Shown piece by piece: positions 23,755 through 44,588 of a stretch of DNA of 64,000 nucleotides. The translations under genes were made by a program, and so were the position numbers. Positions within the stretch are counted from its first letter, which is position 1. Every line of letters begins with the position of its first letter. Source of the stretch: Triplophysa rosa (taxonomy: Eukaryota > Chordata > Actinopteri > Cypriniformes > Nemacheilidae). The DNA lies in contig NW_026634437.1 of the NCBI RefSeq assembly GCF_024868665.1, positions 29,617 to 93,616 on the forward strand, in the 5' to 3' direction. The notes beneath the pieces were generated by a model, which had not been told where the DNA came from, ran no database searches, and was given only the letters and a program-made list of their open reading frames with translations.

Positions 23755-24439
23755 AAACGTTATACACGAAGCAAACGATCAGTGAGTGACGTGACGTTAG
23801 TCCAAAACAAGTCAAGAGTAATCGATCAAACGCTTCAATCTACGCTGAACCAATAGTAGGCAAGACCAACCCATCTAATTATCATACAAGACACAGAAAA
23901 GTAAGAATAAATACAAGAATAAATAAATAAAAGTGGAAATAAATACATGCGATAATAAATAAATATAAAAATAAATAAACGTATAAATAAATAAATGTAA
24001 AAATAAAAGGAAATGATAAATAAAATAATCTAAAAATAAAAAATAATAATAATTAAAAATAATAAAAAATGGACACAAAAAATAATAAATCAATTTAAAA
24101 AATGAAAAGAAAAGTTAAAGCTAAGATCAATAATAGCTAAAACGAATTATTTTGTTTTATCAAACCATTCATTCCTGTATTTATTTTCATATTATTACAT
24201 TTATTCGTTTATATATTTATTTATTTATACATTCATTTATTTATAATTTTTGCAGGTTTAGTCCTCCATAGTCAATACCCTATCAAACCTGCAAGCGGCA
24301 GTAATCCACATTACCAAACCAAACCAAATTTTCACTGAGGTAACAGATGAGATGCATGTATTTAAGTACATAAGCAAGTCGTGTATTGCATTTCCAAATA
24401 AATAGATTTTACTCGCATCTGGTGCCTTGTTTAATTTGT

Positions 24440-24606
24440 CAGAGAGTGGGCGTGATCAAACGGCAGTCGTGCAGTGGGCGGGGCCGCGCGGGATTTGTCA
24501 TCGCACTTCCTCCTCACGCAGCGCTTCTCTACGCACTGTATGACTGCTGATCGGCTGTAATTCACGTTAGCAGCTTTGGACCGCAGAACAGTTCAATCTT
24601 TTCATC
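24440..24606 (+). promoter_or_regulatory. gpi promoter, GC-rich
   Basis: Contains a GC box (GTGGGCGGGGCCGCGCGGG, 24473-24491) and an ETS-like CACTTCC (about 24503), and no TATA box. It lies directly upstream of the GPI start and only about 170 bp right of the palindromic transposon 1 flank, so the transposon sits near the upstream edge of this promoter. Confidence 0.55.
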
Positions 24607-35199
<10,593 letters not shown>

Positions 35200-35466
35200 G
35201 CATTTTCAGACCCCCCAACTCACCTCTGCTGGCCCTCTCATCCAACGGGAATAATGAATTGTGTATTAACGCTTGGCATAGTTCAGATCTGATAGACCTA
35301 GACAAGGAGGATGAGCACTTTATGTCTGTGTCATCACGTATAAGCCATGAGATTGTTGCGTGTCGTGTAAGATTTGACTGTATCCATGTCTGTGAGGGAA
35401 ACACCTGTTGTATGCACTGTTTATTCTAGAGACAATATCATATTCTACTCTGGACCAACGCACCAC

Positions 35467-35472
35467 AATAAA
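35467..35472 (+). other. gpi poly(A) signal
   Basis: AATAAA, 268 bp after the GPI stop codon; the best candidate for the end of the gpi transcript. Confidence 0.6.
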
Positions 35473-35519
35473 TGTATGATTTGTCGGTTTTCTTGGTTCA
35501 TTGTTCTTTTCATTTAACA

Positions 35520-36132
35520 GCAATTAATTATCGGCGTTAATTTAAGGTAGATTTTAAAAAGAGGAACCAGGAAGAACGCTGAGACTTTGACAGGAATGTT
35601 ATGACTTGATCCAACAACAAAAGAAAAGAAATTCTCAGCCAAAAGCAATTTGTTTGTTTCCTTGATACTTTAGAACTTTATTGTGAATGCTTGGGTTGAG
35701 TTTCTATACAAAATGAATCTAGAATTACATAAACGTTATACTATAGTTGTGAAATAAGGTAAAATTACGCAATTCACTGAACTCGCTTCAATACATTCAG
35801 TTATGTGAAAATGATGTTCCGTCATCAAATGTTGTTTTAGAAAGATGTTTATTTTTAGTTTACCAGCCCTTTGCGCATAGGATCAAAGTTTTCTATATTA
35901 AAACTGATTGTTGCAAGTAAGATATATCGCTTTACAACCCCTAGGCATGTTTAAACAAGTCTACAGATACAACACAGGACAGACATTCACTAGGGGTGTG
36001 ATTCTGAGAGATTTAAAAGATTCACAAACTCATCAAACAAGCTGAGGACGATACACGGCTGTAAGCTCTCTGATGGCTCTAGATTGACTGATAACATTGA
36101 CGGGGAATTTCATTCTTGTGTGTTGTGTAGAA
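35520..36132. other. gpi-hsd17b2 intergenic region
   Basis: Short spacer between two same-strand genes. It must hold the hsd17b2 promoter, but no convincing TATA or CpG-rich element is visible. Confidence 0.4.
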
Positions 36133-39100
36133 ATGGAGAAGATTGTAGAAAGCGGTCTGTCTTTAATTTACATGTTTGTGACGGTTGTAAGTGTTGGCTT
36201 ACTGCTCGTGCAGGGTGTGAAGGGCAGGCCGGTGAGGTGGTTGGTTGTTCTCGTGGTTTCTGAAGGGACATTGAGCTGTTTGGTCCATTCATCTTTTCTA
36301 AAAGTGGCATTAGCGACTGTGCTATGCAGTTTGGTGCACTACATAGGGAGAGAAGAGGTCATGTTACCTACCCTAAACAAAGCAGTACTGATCACAGGTA
36401 AGACCTGTTTGCTTTTACTACATGGCACATAATTCTGTTGGATTTCTGTATATATGTACATTTGTAATTTACATTTAACAAAACCTTTTGTAGGTAATTT
36501 TTACCTCGAAATCAAAATAGGAAACCATATTTGAAGATATTGTGAAACTTTCTTAATAATTATGCATGTTTCCAATACCATAATTACAACCTAAAAAATC
36601 AAAATACAAATTATAGCTACAGGAAATCTGCTCAGATCTTCGAGAACTTTGAATTTTTATTTTTGGGTGAACTATCGTTCTGTCATCATTTACTCACCCT
36701 TTTGTCATTTCAGATCTGTATGACTTTCTTCCTTCCGCAGAACAAAAAAGAAAATATTTAGAAAAATTTTGTTACTTGCCCCATTCACTTGCATTGGTTT
36801 TGTGTCCGTACAATAGAAGTGAACGGGGTCAAGTGCTTTCTGGTTACCAACTTTCTTCCGGTAGAACACAAAAGAAGATATTTCGTAGAAATGGGGTGGT
36901 TTTATGTCCATAGAGGGGAAGTCAGTGTTGTAACAATCTTCAAAATATCTTTCTTTGCAAAATTTTTGTTGCTTTCGAGGTGAATTGTGACCTAGACTTG
37001 TTTCGTGAGCCTTACCCAGAAAACTGTCATCCATCAACATAACACTGCCATCCTAATAAACCTTGCACTTTGATCATAAAACAGGTACATAGTTAACTGG
37101 CCTGGATCCCATAAGCCCATAACTTAATGCATTCCTGGGATGTCATTGTCTAGATATGATAAGCATGCAGACGATTATGAATTTTCACGTGAAAACAGAT
37201 TGTCAGTGAACTCCGATGACAGCTCACCAACAATACCCACAATGCAATGGAACTGATATGGGATAAGTTCGACTGTGCGATTTTGTAAGGTGGTATTGTG
37301 TTTTCTGATCGATCTACAGGTTGCGATTCTGGTTTGGGTCACGATCTGGCCAAATTTCTGGACAGCGCAGGGATGAGGGTGTTTGCGGGGGTTCTGGATG
37401 AATGCGGTCCTGGAGCTCTGGAGCTCAAGGGAGCTGCATCTTCAAAACTCACCGTTCTACAGTTAGACGTCACAAACAGAAGACAGATCACACAAGCGTA
37501 TGAGTTCATCCGGAGTCAAATGGGTGAAACAGGTAATAACAGAGCTGGTAAAGAAGTACATTTACATGATCGTTTTCAATATCTGATCTCTGTAGGGCAA
37601 GCATCGCTACTATTTGTGATACTCTGAGATAGTGATCAGGCTGAAAAACAACGTATACCTGTAGCATCCATTCAGGACACCCTAGCAACCCCATAGCTGT
37701 AACCTAGCACAACATAGTAAACCCCTAGCGATATCCTATTATCTACCACGTGTACCCTAGCAACCGCAGCGATACCCTAGCAACCACTTACAACTTCCCA
37801 GCTACCTTGGATGCTAATTTTGCACAGGTGAACAACACAATAAAAAAATTGAAATATAAATCACGTTCACTAATGTTACATTGCAGGCTCTCTACATTAT
37901 TTGTATTACTCTTTGCTTGTGTGCAGGTCTCTGGGGACTAGTGAACAATGCAGGTGTGCTTGGATATGTGTGCGACGGAGAAATCCTGCCAATTAAATTA
38001 TATAAAAAGTACTTTGATGTAAATTTCATTGGTAGTGTGGAGGTGACACAAGTCTTTTTGCCGCTGATACGTCAATCAAAAGGAAGAATTATCAGCATAT
38101 CAAGTATGGCAGGTAACCGTTACGAATATATTAAAATCTTTATCTATGTATTTACAGTGGTTAGACAATTAAACTGAAAGGCCCGCTTTAACACCACTAT
38201 CATTTATTATTATGGTCCTACAATGTGGCCAGAGATTCTGAGCCATTCCTCTTGAAAAACAGGGTCACTACACAATGCTGGCAGAGGAAAACGTTTTCTC
38301 ACTTGCTCCTCTACCACAGAGTAGTTGATTGGTAATATTCAGATACACCGTGGAAGATGGTGATTTTTTCATGGTTATAGCCACAGATTAGTCCTTATTT
38401 TAACTTTGAACCTCTCTGTACAGTGAACGATCCACTAGTGTGTAGCATGACTTCTGGTGATCAGTATGAATGAAACATTGCGTCATTGGTTTCTTTAGGA
38501 GAAATCCCTCTTCCTGGATTTTCAGCCTATGGGGCATCTAAAGCAGCTCTGACTGTATACAGTGGAACAATAAGACAGGAACTCTCACGCTGGGGAGTAA
38601 AAGTCATTGTCATTCAACCTGGGGCTTTTAAAACAAGTAAGACTATGCCAAACTCAACCTTCATGTAATTATATTCAGTGAATCGCATGAAAATCCAAAA
38701 GATAAATATTTGCTTAAAGAAAATGAAGTTTTCTAAAAAGCATTCTGTATATCAGTGGTCACCAACCCTGCTCCTGGAGATCGACCGTCCTGAAGATTTC
38801 AGCTCCAACCCCAATCTAATCAAGGTGTTCAGGATTGCTTGATAATTACACAGTTGTGCTGAAGCAGGGTTGGAGCTGCAGTCTGCAGGACTGTCGATTT
38901 CCAGGAGCAGGGTTGGTATAGCATATCAGACATTCTAGCAAAAATATAAAAAAACCGTTAAAAAAATAACAAATACTACAATTATTGTACATACACTTTA
39001 CAATAAATGAAAGAATAATGCAGGCTTAATACTTTTTATTTCGGGGTGAAAGGTTCTTCACAGATTTTTTTTATGTACTGAAATTATATTTGCAGATATT

Positions 39101-39427
39101 TTTGGCCGCAGAGAGCAGTGGATTGACGTTCAGGAGGAGATCCTCAGTGGTATATCCCAAGACATCATGGAAGCGTATGGAGAAGAATACATCCGCTCAA
39201 TGCAGCAGCGGCTGGTCGAGATGTCTTCAACGTCAAGCCCCAACACAGGGCCATTCCTGGAGGCTTTAAAACATGCTCTCCTCTCCTCAAGACCAAATCC
39301 ATTTTACTACCCGGGGGACGCAGCGTGGGCTCTTCCACTTCTCTACAGACATTTCCCCACCTCGCTGTCAGACAAGATCTTCTCACGAATCTTTATGACT
39401 GGTGATGCCAAACCAGCACAACACTGA
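36133..39427 (+). CDS. hsd17b2: 17-beta-hydroxysteroid dehydrogenase 2 (SDR family)
   Basis: Five exons with consistent phase: 36133-36397, 37320-37532, 37927-38112, 38499-38636, 39096-39427 (377 aa; human HSD17B2 is similar). Residues about 10-30 and 40-72 are hydrophobic and probably anchor the protein in the ER membrane. The Rossmann cofactor motif TGCDSGLG is at 88-95 and NNAG at 166-169. The catalytic Ser is around 219 (ISSMAG) and the Tyr-Lys pair YGASK at 232-236. The family oxidises estradiol to estrone and testosterone to androstenedione with NAD+. The 17B2 assignment rests on the GLGH cofactor loop, the GVL-x-GPGA-L context after the second strand, and on the neighbouring MPHOSPH6, its neighbour in human 16q23. 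A retinol-dehydrogenase-like SDR is the main alternative. Confidence 0.88.
36655..36880. mobile_element. GTTCACC-type MITE, copy 2
   Basis: In hsd17b2 intron 1. It shares CATCATTTACTCACC, CCATTCACTTGCATTGGTTT, GGTTACCAACTTTCTTC and AACACAAAAGAAGATATTT with the copies at 27681 and 58256. Confidence 0.65.
37640..37800. repeat. CCTAGCAACC short-repeat patch
   Basis: In hsd17b2 intron 2: repeated ACCCTAGCAACC words with irregular spacing, similar in wording to the array at 20890-21700. Confidence 0.6.
38761..38918. mobile_element. hairpin MITE (ACCAACCCTGCTCCTGGA ends)
   Basis: In hsd17b2 intron 4: ACCAACCCTGCTCCTGGA is mirrored by TCCAGGAGCAGGGTTGGT about 140 bp on, and internal parts are also complementary. 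A common fish short inverted-repeat element. Confidence 0.75.
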
Positions 39428-39916
39428 ATTTCTATCAACGTTTTGCTAAAACAACTTTTTTCAGATTTAATACCTCATTCGACAGGATAAATGGTGTGGA
39501 AGCTTTTAGTAAACCAGGTGCAAGAAAACCTGTCAAGCTATGAAAAAACACATGGAAAACAGCAGACAATCCACAGAACAATTCAACATCGCCTAAACCT
39601 ACTGTATTCAGTTTGATACAACACACACAAGAACCATATTTTGCCACGAAATAATACCTTTGACAGTAAAAAAGGTTGTAAAAACTGGGCTTTAAACTCG
39701 GGTCACGGTTTTACTTTCTTCTTTCTTATATTTAAGTGTGGAAAAAACAATTCAGGTACTATTAAATCCACATACGAGTATCTTTTCACTTTAAAAGAAG
39801 AAGGTCTTTTAACATAGCATTTGTTTCTGACACTAAACAGATAAAAAAAAATCTAAAAAGGTCCGTTGTATATAAAACAAATCATATAAGGTGAACATCT
39901 CTGCGAATTTAAAATT

Positions 39917-42900
39917 TCAGTCCTGAGGCTTTAAGAAGGCTTTCTTTGGTTTACAGTCAACAACATTTGAGTTTACGTCCTCTTCTCTGTCAATGATTGC
40001 AGAGCGATCTCGTTTCTTGGCGAACTTTTTCCTCATGCTGCCGACAAAGCTTTCATATCTGAAGAGAGACGAGAAAAAAAAAAAAAAAAGTAATTTTCTG
40101 ATAAAATATGCTGTTCTTTAAAATTGTGACATTACTTTCTTACCTTCTAGCCATTTCTTCATCTGTTATATCTGTGTCCATTTTGTTTATACCTCCAATC
40201 TCTTCATTAACCTCATCTTCCACTTTGGGTGCGTTCATTAGAACCATTAATCGCTACACAAAGTTAAATTATAAAAACTTTTTTTATTATTAAATTTGAC
40301 AAACAAAAACTGTAAAAGAAAAGAGAATTAAATTGTACCTCAACATCAGGATTAAAGCCTTTGAATGACATTCTGCCATAAACCAAATCCTCACAGGGTA
40401 CATAACTTCTCTCCTCGATGTAGTTCCTGTTTAAAAAAAATAAAAATGTGTTATTTCGCTCTTGCTTGAAATATAGATTTTTTCAGTTTTTCAGTGTGTA
40501 ACAAGGCAAATGGTTCCCGACAACCTTAAAACAAAACCTGCTGCCTACCCAGCAAACACAGTACGTTCTGACGACGTCGCCAGTTCGTCTTCATTTGGTC
40601 ACTGTGACATTACTATGTGACCACGTTCTGAGGACGTCTTGGCAACGTTCCATTTCTTAGAATTTTGCTAACGTTCCAGAAACGTCTTAGCCACGTCCTC
40701 AAATAACGTCGTGAATTAATCCCATGGAGAACGTTGTAGCAACATGATGTACTGGTCTTCAGATAACCTAGATACTTGTCATTAATGAATCTGGTCATTT
40801 CAATTTATTATGTTATATGGAAAATTTATGATCAGAGTAAAATCTGTTATAATGTCAAGACGAACGCTATAAATCCGACTTCTGACAGCTGAAAAACAAT
40901 TTTAACAACGTGACTGTTTGGTCGATAGGACGTGCTCATCACGTCCCATAAACGTTTTTTGATACGTCGCTGCGACGAATACGTTCCAGGTGTGTCTTCA
41001 GGAGGTAATCACCACGTCTCAGCAACATCCAATGTTACGTCGTCACGACGAATATGGGAATCACAATTATTTGGGAAGATATTTAGATGCCATTTGGACA
41101 CTTAAATATAAAATATAAAAGCGCGATGAGTACATGAATTTAAATTATGGGAGAGGTTTTATCTAAAGTTATTTACCCTTTGTTGTGGAACTGACATCAA
41201 ACTTGCAAGTAATCAATTTTATTCTGTAATTCTCAGACTATTTCACTGACATGTAATCATTTAACAGACGCTTTCATCCACAGCAATTTACAAAGGAGAG
41301 AGAATTTACAGATTATTCAGATTATTATGACGCAGCATGCAATACCTGAGAATCAACATCTGAATGCACGGTTGTCAAAGTTTGATGAATAAATACATAA
41401 AACTGTTGCTTCAGAGCATTTATTCATGTCCCCACAAACCTGTGCATGTCTAATATTTGAAATGGTCATTAAATGAAACCGTTACCATACCCAAAAAATA
41501 CAAATCTCTCATGGCATTCTAAACCAATATGGTTACCTTACCCTGTTGAAAAAAACCCAGCATATGCTGGTTAGGTAGGTTATGAAGCATGGTAGCTGGT
41601 CATGCGCTGGTTTAAAGGGGTCATATCACACGGCTAAAATGAATATTATCGTTTGTTTTAGATGTAATGCAATGTGTATACAAGATTTAAGGTTCAAAAA
41701 CGCTTTATTTTGCACATACCGTGCATGTTTGTATCTTCTCTTTACACACCCTCTCTGAAACGCGCAGATTTTTTACAAAGTTCATGGCTCTGAAAAGCGA
41801 GGTGAGCTATGATTGGCCAGTTAACCAGTGCGTAGTGATTGGTCGAATACTGCAAGCGTGACGGAAATGTAACACCTCTTACCATATTTGGAACATCAGG
41901 TTCCAAAGCAATTGTACTGACAGGTACGCCCACCTTACTTGCGTATACATTTGGGCGGTCTTAGTCAAATCATACCACCAACTGACCTAGATTTGTGGGG
42001 GTGTGGTTACACGAGGCGTTTCAGGCAGGTGTGGGTGAGCATTCGCTTTTAGATAGAATGCATCTTTTGTTCCGACACTTTCATTTTTACGTGTCTAATA
42101 CATGCATGGGCAACTTAGTTATAACAAACCAAAGACCTCATCAAGATGGTCCTGAGCTGGTTTAAGATGGTCCTAAACCAGATCAGGGCCAGCTTAAACC
42201 AGCTAAAACCAGCTACCATGCTTAAAAACCTACCTAACCAGCATATGCTTTTTTCAACAGGGTACACTACACAAGAGTAGAAACACTGAATACCGCGCAT
42301 TCACAAGCAATAAAAGTCAAAAGTGCAACTTCTGTTGTTGTTTTTTTCAACTAAAGTGATAACACTTGTGTATACAAGTGTCCAAAATACTTTCTGGGTC
42401 CACTATATTAGATATAAATGAGCAATATAGAGACAGGTCTCACTCTTTAGCCTTGAGTTCAGGCAGATCCAGGAACCAATGTTCATCACTAATGATTCTC
42501 TTCTCCTCCTCATCCAGCTGTTTCTTCACATCAGCATCCAGACCTCTCTGCATGAACTACAGACACACGTGATCAAATAACTCTTAATTTAAACCATAAC
42601 ACACTAAATCGCTCCCAATTCACCCCAACACACCATATTGTATTGTATTGTATTGTATAACTTTATTGTCCACCTAAGTGGAAATTTGTCTTTGGCTCAC
42701 CAACATAACAAAATTAATAGTAACAACATACATAATAAAGTCACATAACTAGGCATATACTCAGAGCATAGAAGAGGAACAGATACAGATATAAGATACA
42801 GTTCAAATATTAAGCCCGGCATGGTAAGAGAGTTGCTGAATTAATGATTCTAATTGCATTGGGGATAAAAGACATTTTAAACACATTTTTATTTGCCAAA

Positions 42901-43351
42901 GGAACTCTATAACGTCTACCTGACTTCAAAAGCTCAAACTGACTGAAAAGAGGATGAGAGCCATCTGCAAGAATGACTCTCGCCTTCTTCTCTGTCCTTT
43001 CTACATAAAGCTGTGTTAAATGATTCTGAGGCCTGCCAATTATTTTATTTGCTGAGGACACAATTCTGGAAAGTTTGTTCTTGAGTCTGCAATTTAGATG
43101 CTCGTACCAGACAGAGAGATGAAAGGTTAGAAGAACACTTTAAACAATGGATTCATACACAAGTTCCAAAATGTATCACACGGATTGATCTACAACACTG
43201 CACAGCGTGTAACCCAAACAACGCATCCTCATGAAAAAATTGAACTCGTGTTTATAACAGTAATTATTGTTAAGATGCATCTGATTTAATGCCACCATAC
43301 CTTCATTCGCAGGAGATTTTTCGATAGTTTTGTTGAACCGTCGTTCGACAT
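39917..43351 (-). CDS. mphosph6: M-phase phosphoprotein 6 (exosome-associated RNA-binding protein)
   Basis: Minus strand, five exons: 43301-43351, 42444-42556, 40339-40426, 40144-40253, 39917-40058 (167 aa; human 160). The phases join without gaps. Recognisable blocks are KLSKNLLRMK at the N terminus, FMQRGLDADVKKQLDEEEKR (residues about 18-37), the EHWFLDLPELK helix, LVYGRMSFKGFNPDVE in exon 3 and the basic C terminus KKAFLKPQD. In animals this protein binds the nuclear exosome with MTR4 and is needed for 5.8S rRNA 3'-end maturation; it is phosphorylated in M phase. It ends 490 bp from the convergent hsd17b2 stop. Introns 1 and 3 contain a LINE fragment and a MITE. The start is set by the LSKNLLRMK match 7 residues downstream. 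Confidence 0.95.
40560..41060. repeat. ACGTC/ACGTT-rich repeat patch
   Basis: In mphosph6 intron 3. Many copies of ACGTC, AACGTT and GACGTC words (for example GACGACGTCGCC, CAACGTTCC, CACGTCTCAGCAAC) in both orientations; probably a decayed DNA transposon. Confidence 0.6.
41541..42262. mobile_element. TA-flanked MITE with CCAGCATATGCTGGTTAGG motifs
   Basis: In mphosph6 intron 3. Ends CCCTGTTGAAAAAAACCCAG and (complement) CCCTGTTGAAAAAAGCATAT, with TA on both sides (41539-41540, 42263-42264). Subterminal AGCTGGTTTAAGCTGG-like words repeat in both arms. 722 bp with no transposase frame. Confidence 0.7.
42636..43110 (-). mobile_element. 5'-truncated LINE 3' end with (ATACA)n tail
   Basis: In mphosph6 intron 1, same strand as the gene. 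The frame 42810-43061 resembles the extreme C terminus of a CR1/L2-type reverse transcriptase protein (HLTQLYVERTEKKARVI, SGRRYRVP). The element's 3' end carries the pentanucleotide array (TATTG on the plus strand) at 42637-42656. Confidence 0.7.
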
Positions 43352-43600
43352 TTTACACTTGAGCTGAAGTACCCGTCGAGCTGTAAATGAACTAAAGTAA
43401 ACTGCCCACGGTCGCGTTTCTTTGAGTTAAATGTTCCTCGTGAGTAGCATAGCGCTCAAGTTAAAATAAATACACGGACATGTGGAGTTCACGCATGCGC
43501 CTTTTACGGGCGCGAGTGGTCTGCGCATGCGCGGTGCAGAAGCGTGTGCAGACTCGACCAATCGCACAGCACAGAATCGCTCTACTTTTTTTACTTACTG
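43352..43600 (-). promoter_or_regulatory. mphosph6 promoter region
   Basis: CpG-containing sequence upstream of the MPHOSPH6 start. It includes two CGCATGCGC NRF1-like half palindromes (about 43492-43500 and 43523-43531). No TATA box. Confidence 0.5.
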
Positions 43601-43670
43601 CATTTTGCACGATAAATTATTGATCTATGTATTTGAATGAGGTAGATAATATTGTTCATATAAGTATATA

Positions 43671-43896
43671 TGAAGAGTTTCGTTACAAAATGAGATAACT
43701 GCGTTTTAAAAAAAAAAAATCCTGTTTTTTAGGATGTTATCATGTTTTTCTTGTGTTAGTTAGCTGTATTTTTTTATTATTATCGCTTAAATCAAAACAA
43801 ACCAACTGCAGTTTGATTGATATTAATTGGAATGCACAATAAAAAAACATGATTTTTGAAACAATTAAAAACGGAGTTATCTGGAACCAAACTCTT
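43671..43896. mobile_element. MITE with TGAAGAGTTT ends, copy 2
   Basis: TGAAGAGTTTCGTTACAAAATGAG at the left is mirrored by GGAACCAAACTCTTCA at the right. Diverged relative of the copy at 31808-31993. Confidence 0.65.
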
Positions 43897-43910
43897 CATA
43901 TAATACATAG

Positions 43911-44148
43911 GCCCGGTTTCACAGACACGGTTTAGCTTAAGCCAGGACTATGCCTTAGTTGAATTAAGATATATATGTGGCTTTTTTAAAAATGTATTAA
44001 AACAATACATTACTGGTGTGCATCTCGAGACAAAACAATGGCACTGATATATTTTAAGATATTTCTGGGCAAGTTATATTCAGTTAAGACAGGTCATACA
44101 TTCATTTTAGTCTGGGACTAGCCTTAAGCCTTGCCTGTGAAACCGGGC
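43911..44148. mobile_element. MITE with GCCCGGTTTCACAGACA ends, copy 1
   Basis: GCCCGGTTTCACAGACACGG at the left; CCTTGCCTGTGAAACCGGGC at the right. A second copy is at 49731-49949. Confidence 0.8.
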
Positions 44149-44588
44149 AATAGAGTATTATAAAAAATTTACATAGCAACGAAATTGCAACAACATCCTC
44201 ACAATTTTATCACAATATTTTAATTGTTTGTTTTACATATTGTTTATTGAATATATAGTGTAATTGTGTCATGTGCATCACATCAGAAAGAATCTGCGAT
44301 CAGTTTTGTGCTCTGGTGATGTATGAAGCATTTCTTTCAAATCTTTGTATTAATATCAAGTGTATTTCTAAGGATATTAAAAGGTTGTTTACACATATGT
44401 ATTTAGTTTTGTGTTTACATTACTCACACTGCTATGGCAGATATGTGTAGTTATTGAAACAGACTGTATATATGCTATATAGTATACTGTCTATAGTGTA
44501 AAGTGACAAACAACTGCTATAGAAAAAAATATTTTATTGATAGGAAAAGGTTCTCAAAATATGAGGCCATTTGTGCACTAGAGCTTTG

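Larger units (their letters stand above)
22111..24270. mobile_element. palindromic transposon 1, TATGTAG/TATGGAG ends, 6-bp target duplication
   Basis: Arms 22111 to about 22845 and about 23575-24270 are inverted copies; the outer 100 bp differ at only two positions by eye. The ends read TATGTAGGACTAAACC and TATGGAGGACTAAACC. The perfect 6-bp repeat GTCAAT flanks the element (22105-22110, 24271-24276). The outer half of each arm is an (AAATAAAT)-type array; the inner half is GC-richer and holds an open frame starting MAGAQLARELQ or MACAQLARELQ pointing inward. The 730-bp centre has no recognised coding sequence. Taken as a young non-autonomous DNA transposon; IS3EU-like by 6-bp duplication and TAT ends (inference). 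Confidence 0.75.

Noticed and set aside
22288..24093. 72-codon frames rich in Tyr, Phe and Leu
   Set aside because: They translate the (TTTA)n-like array of both arms of palindrome 1; simple-sequence artefacts.
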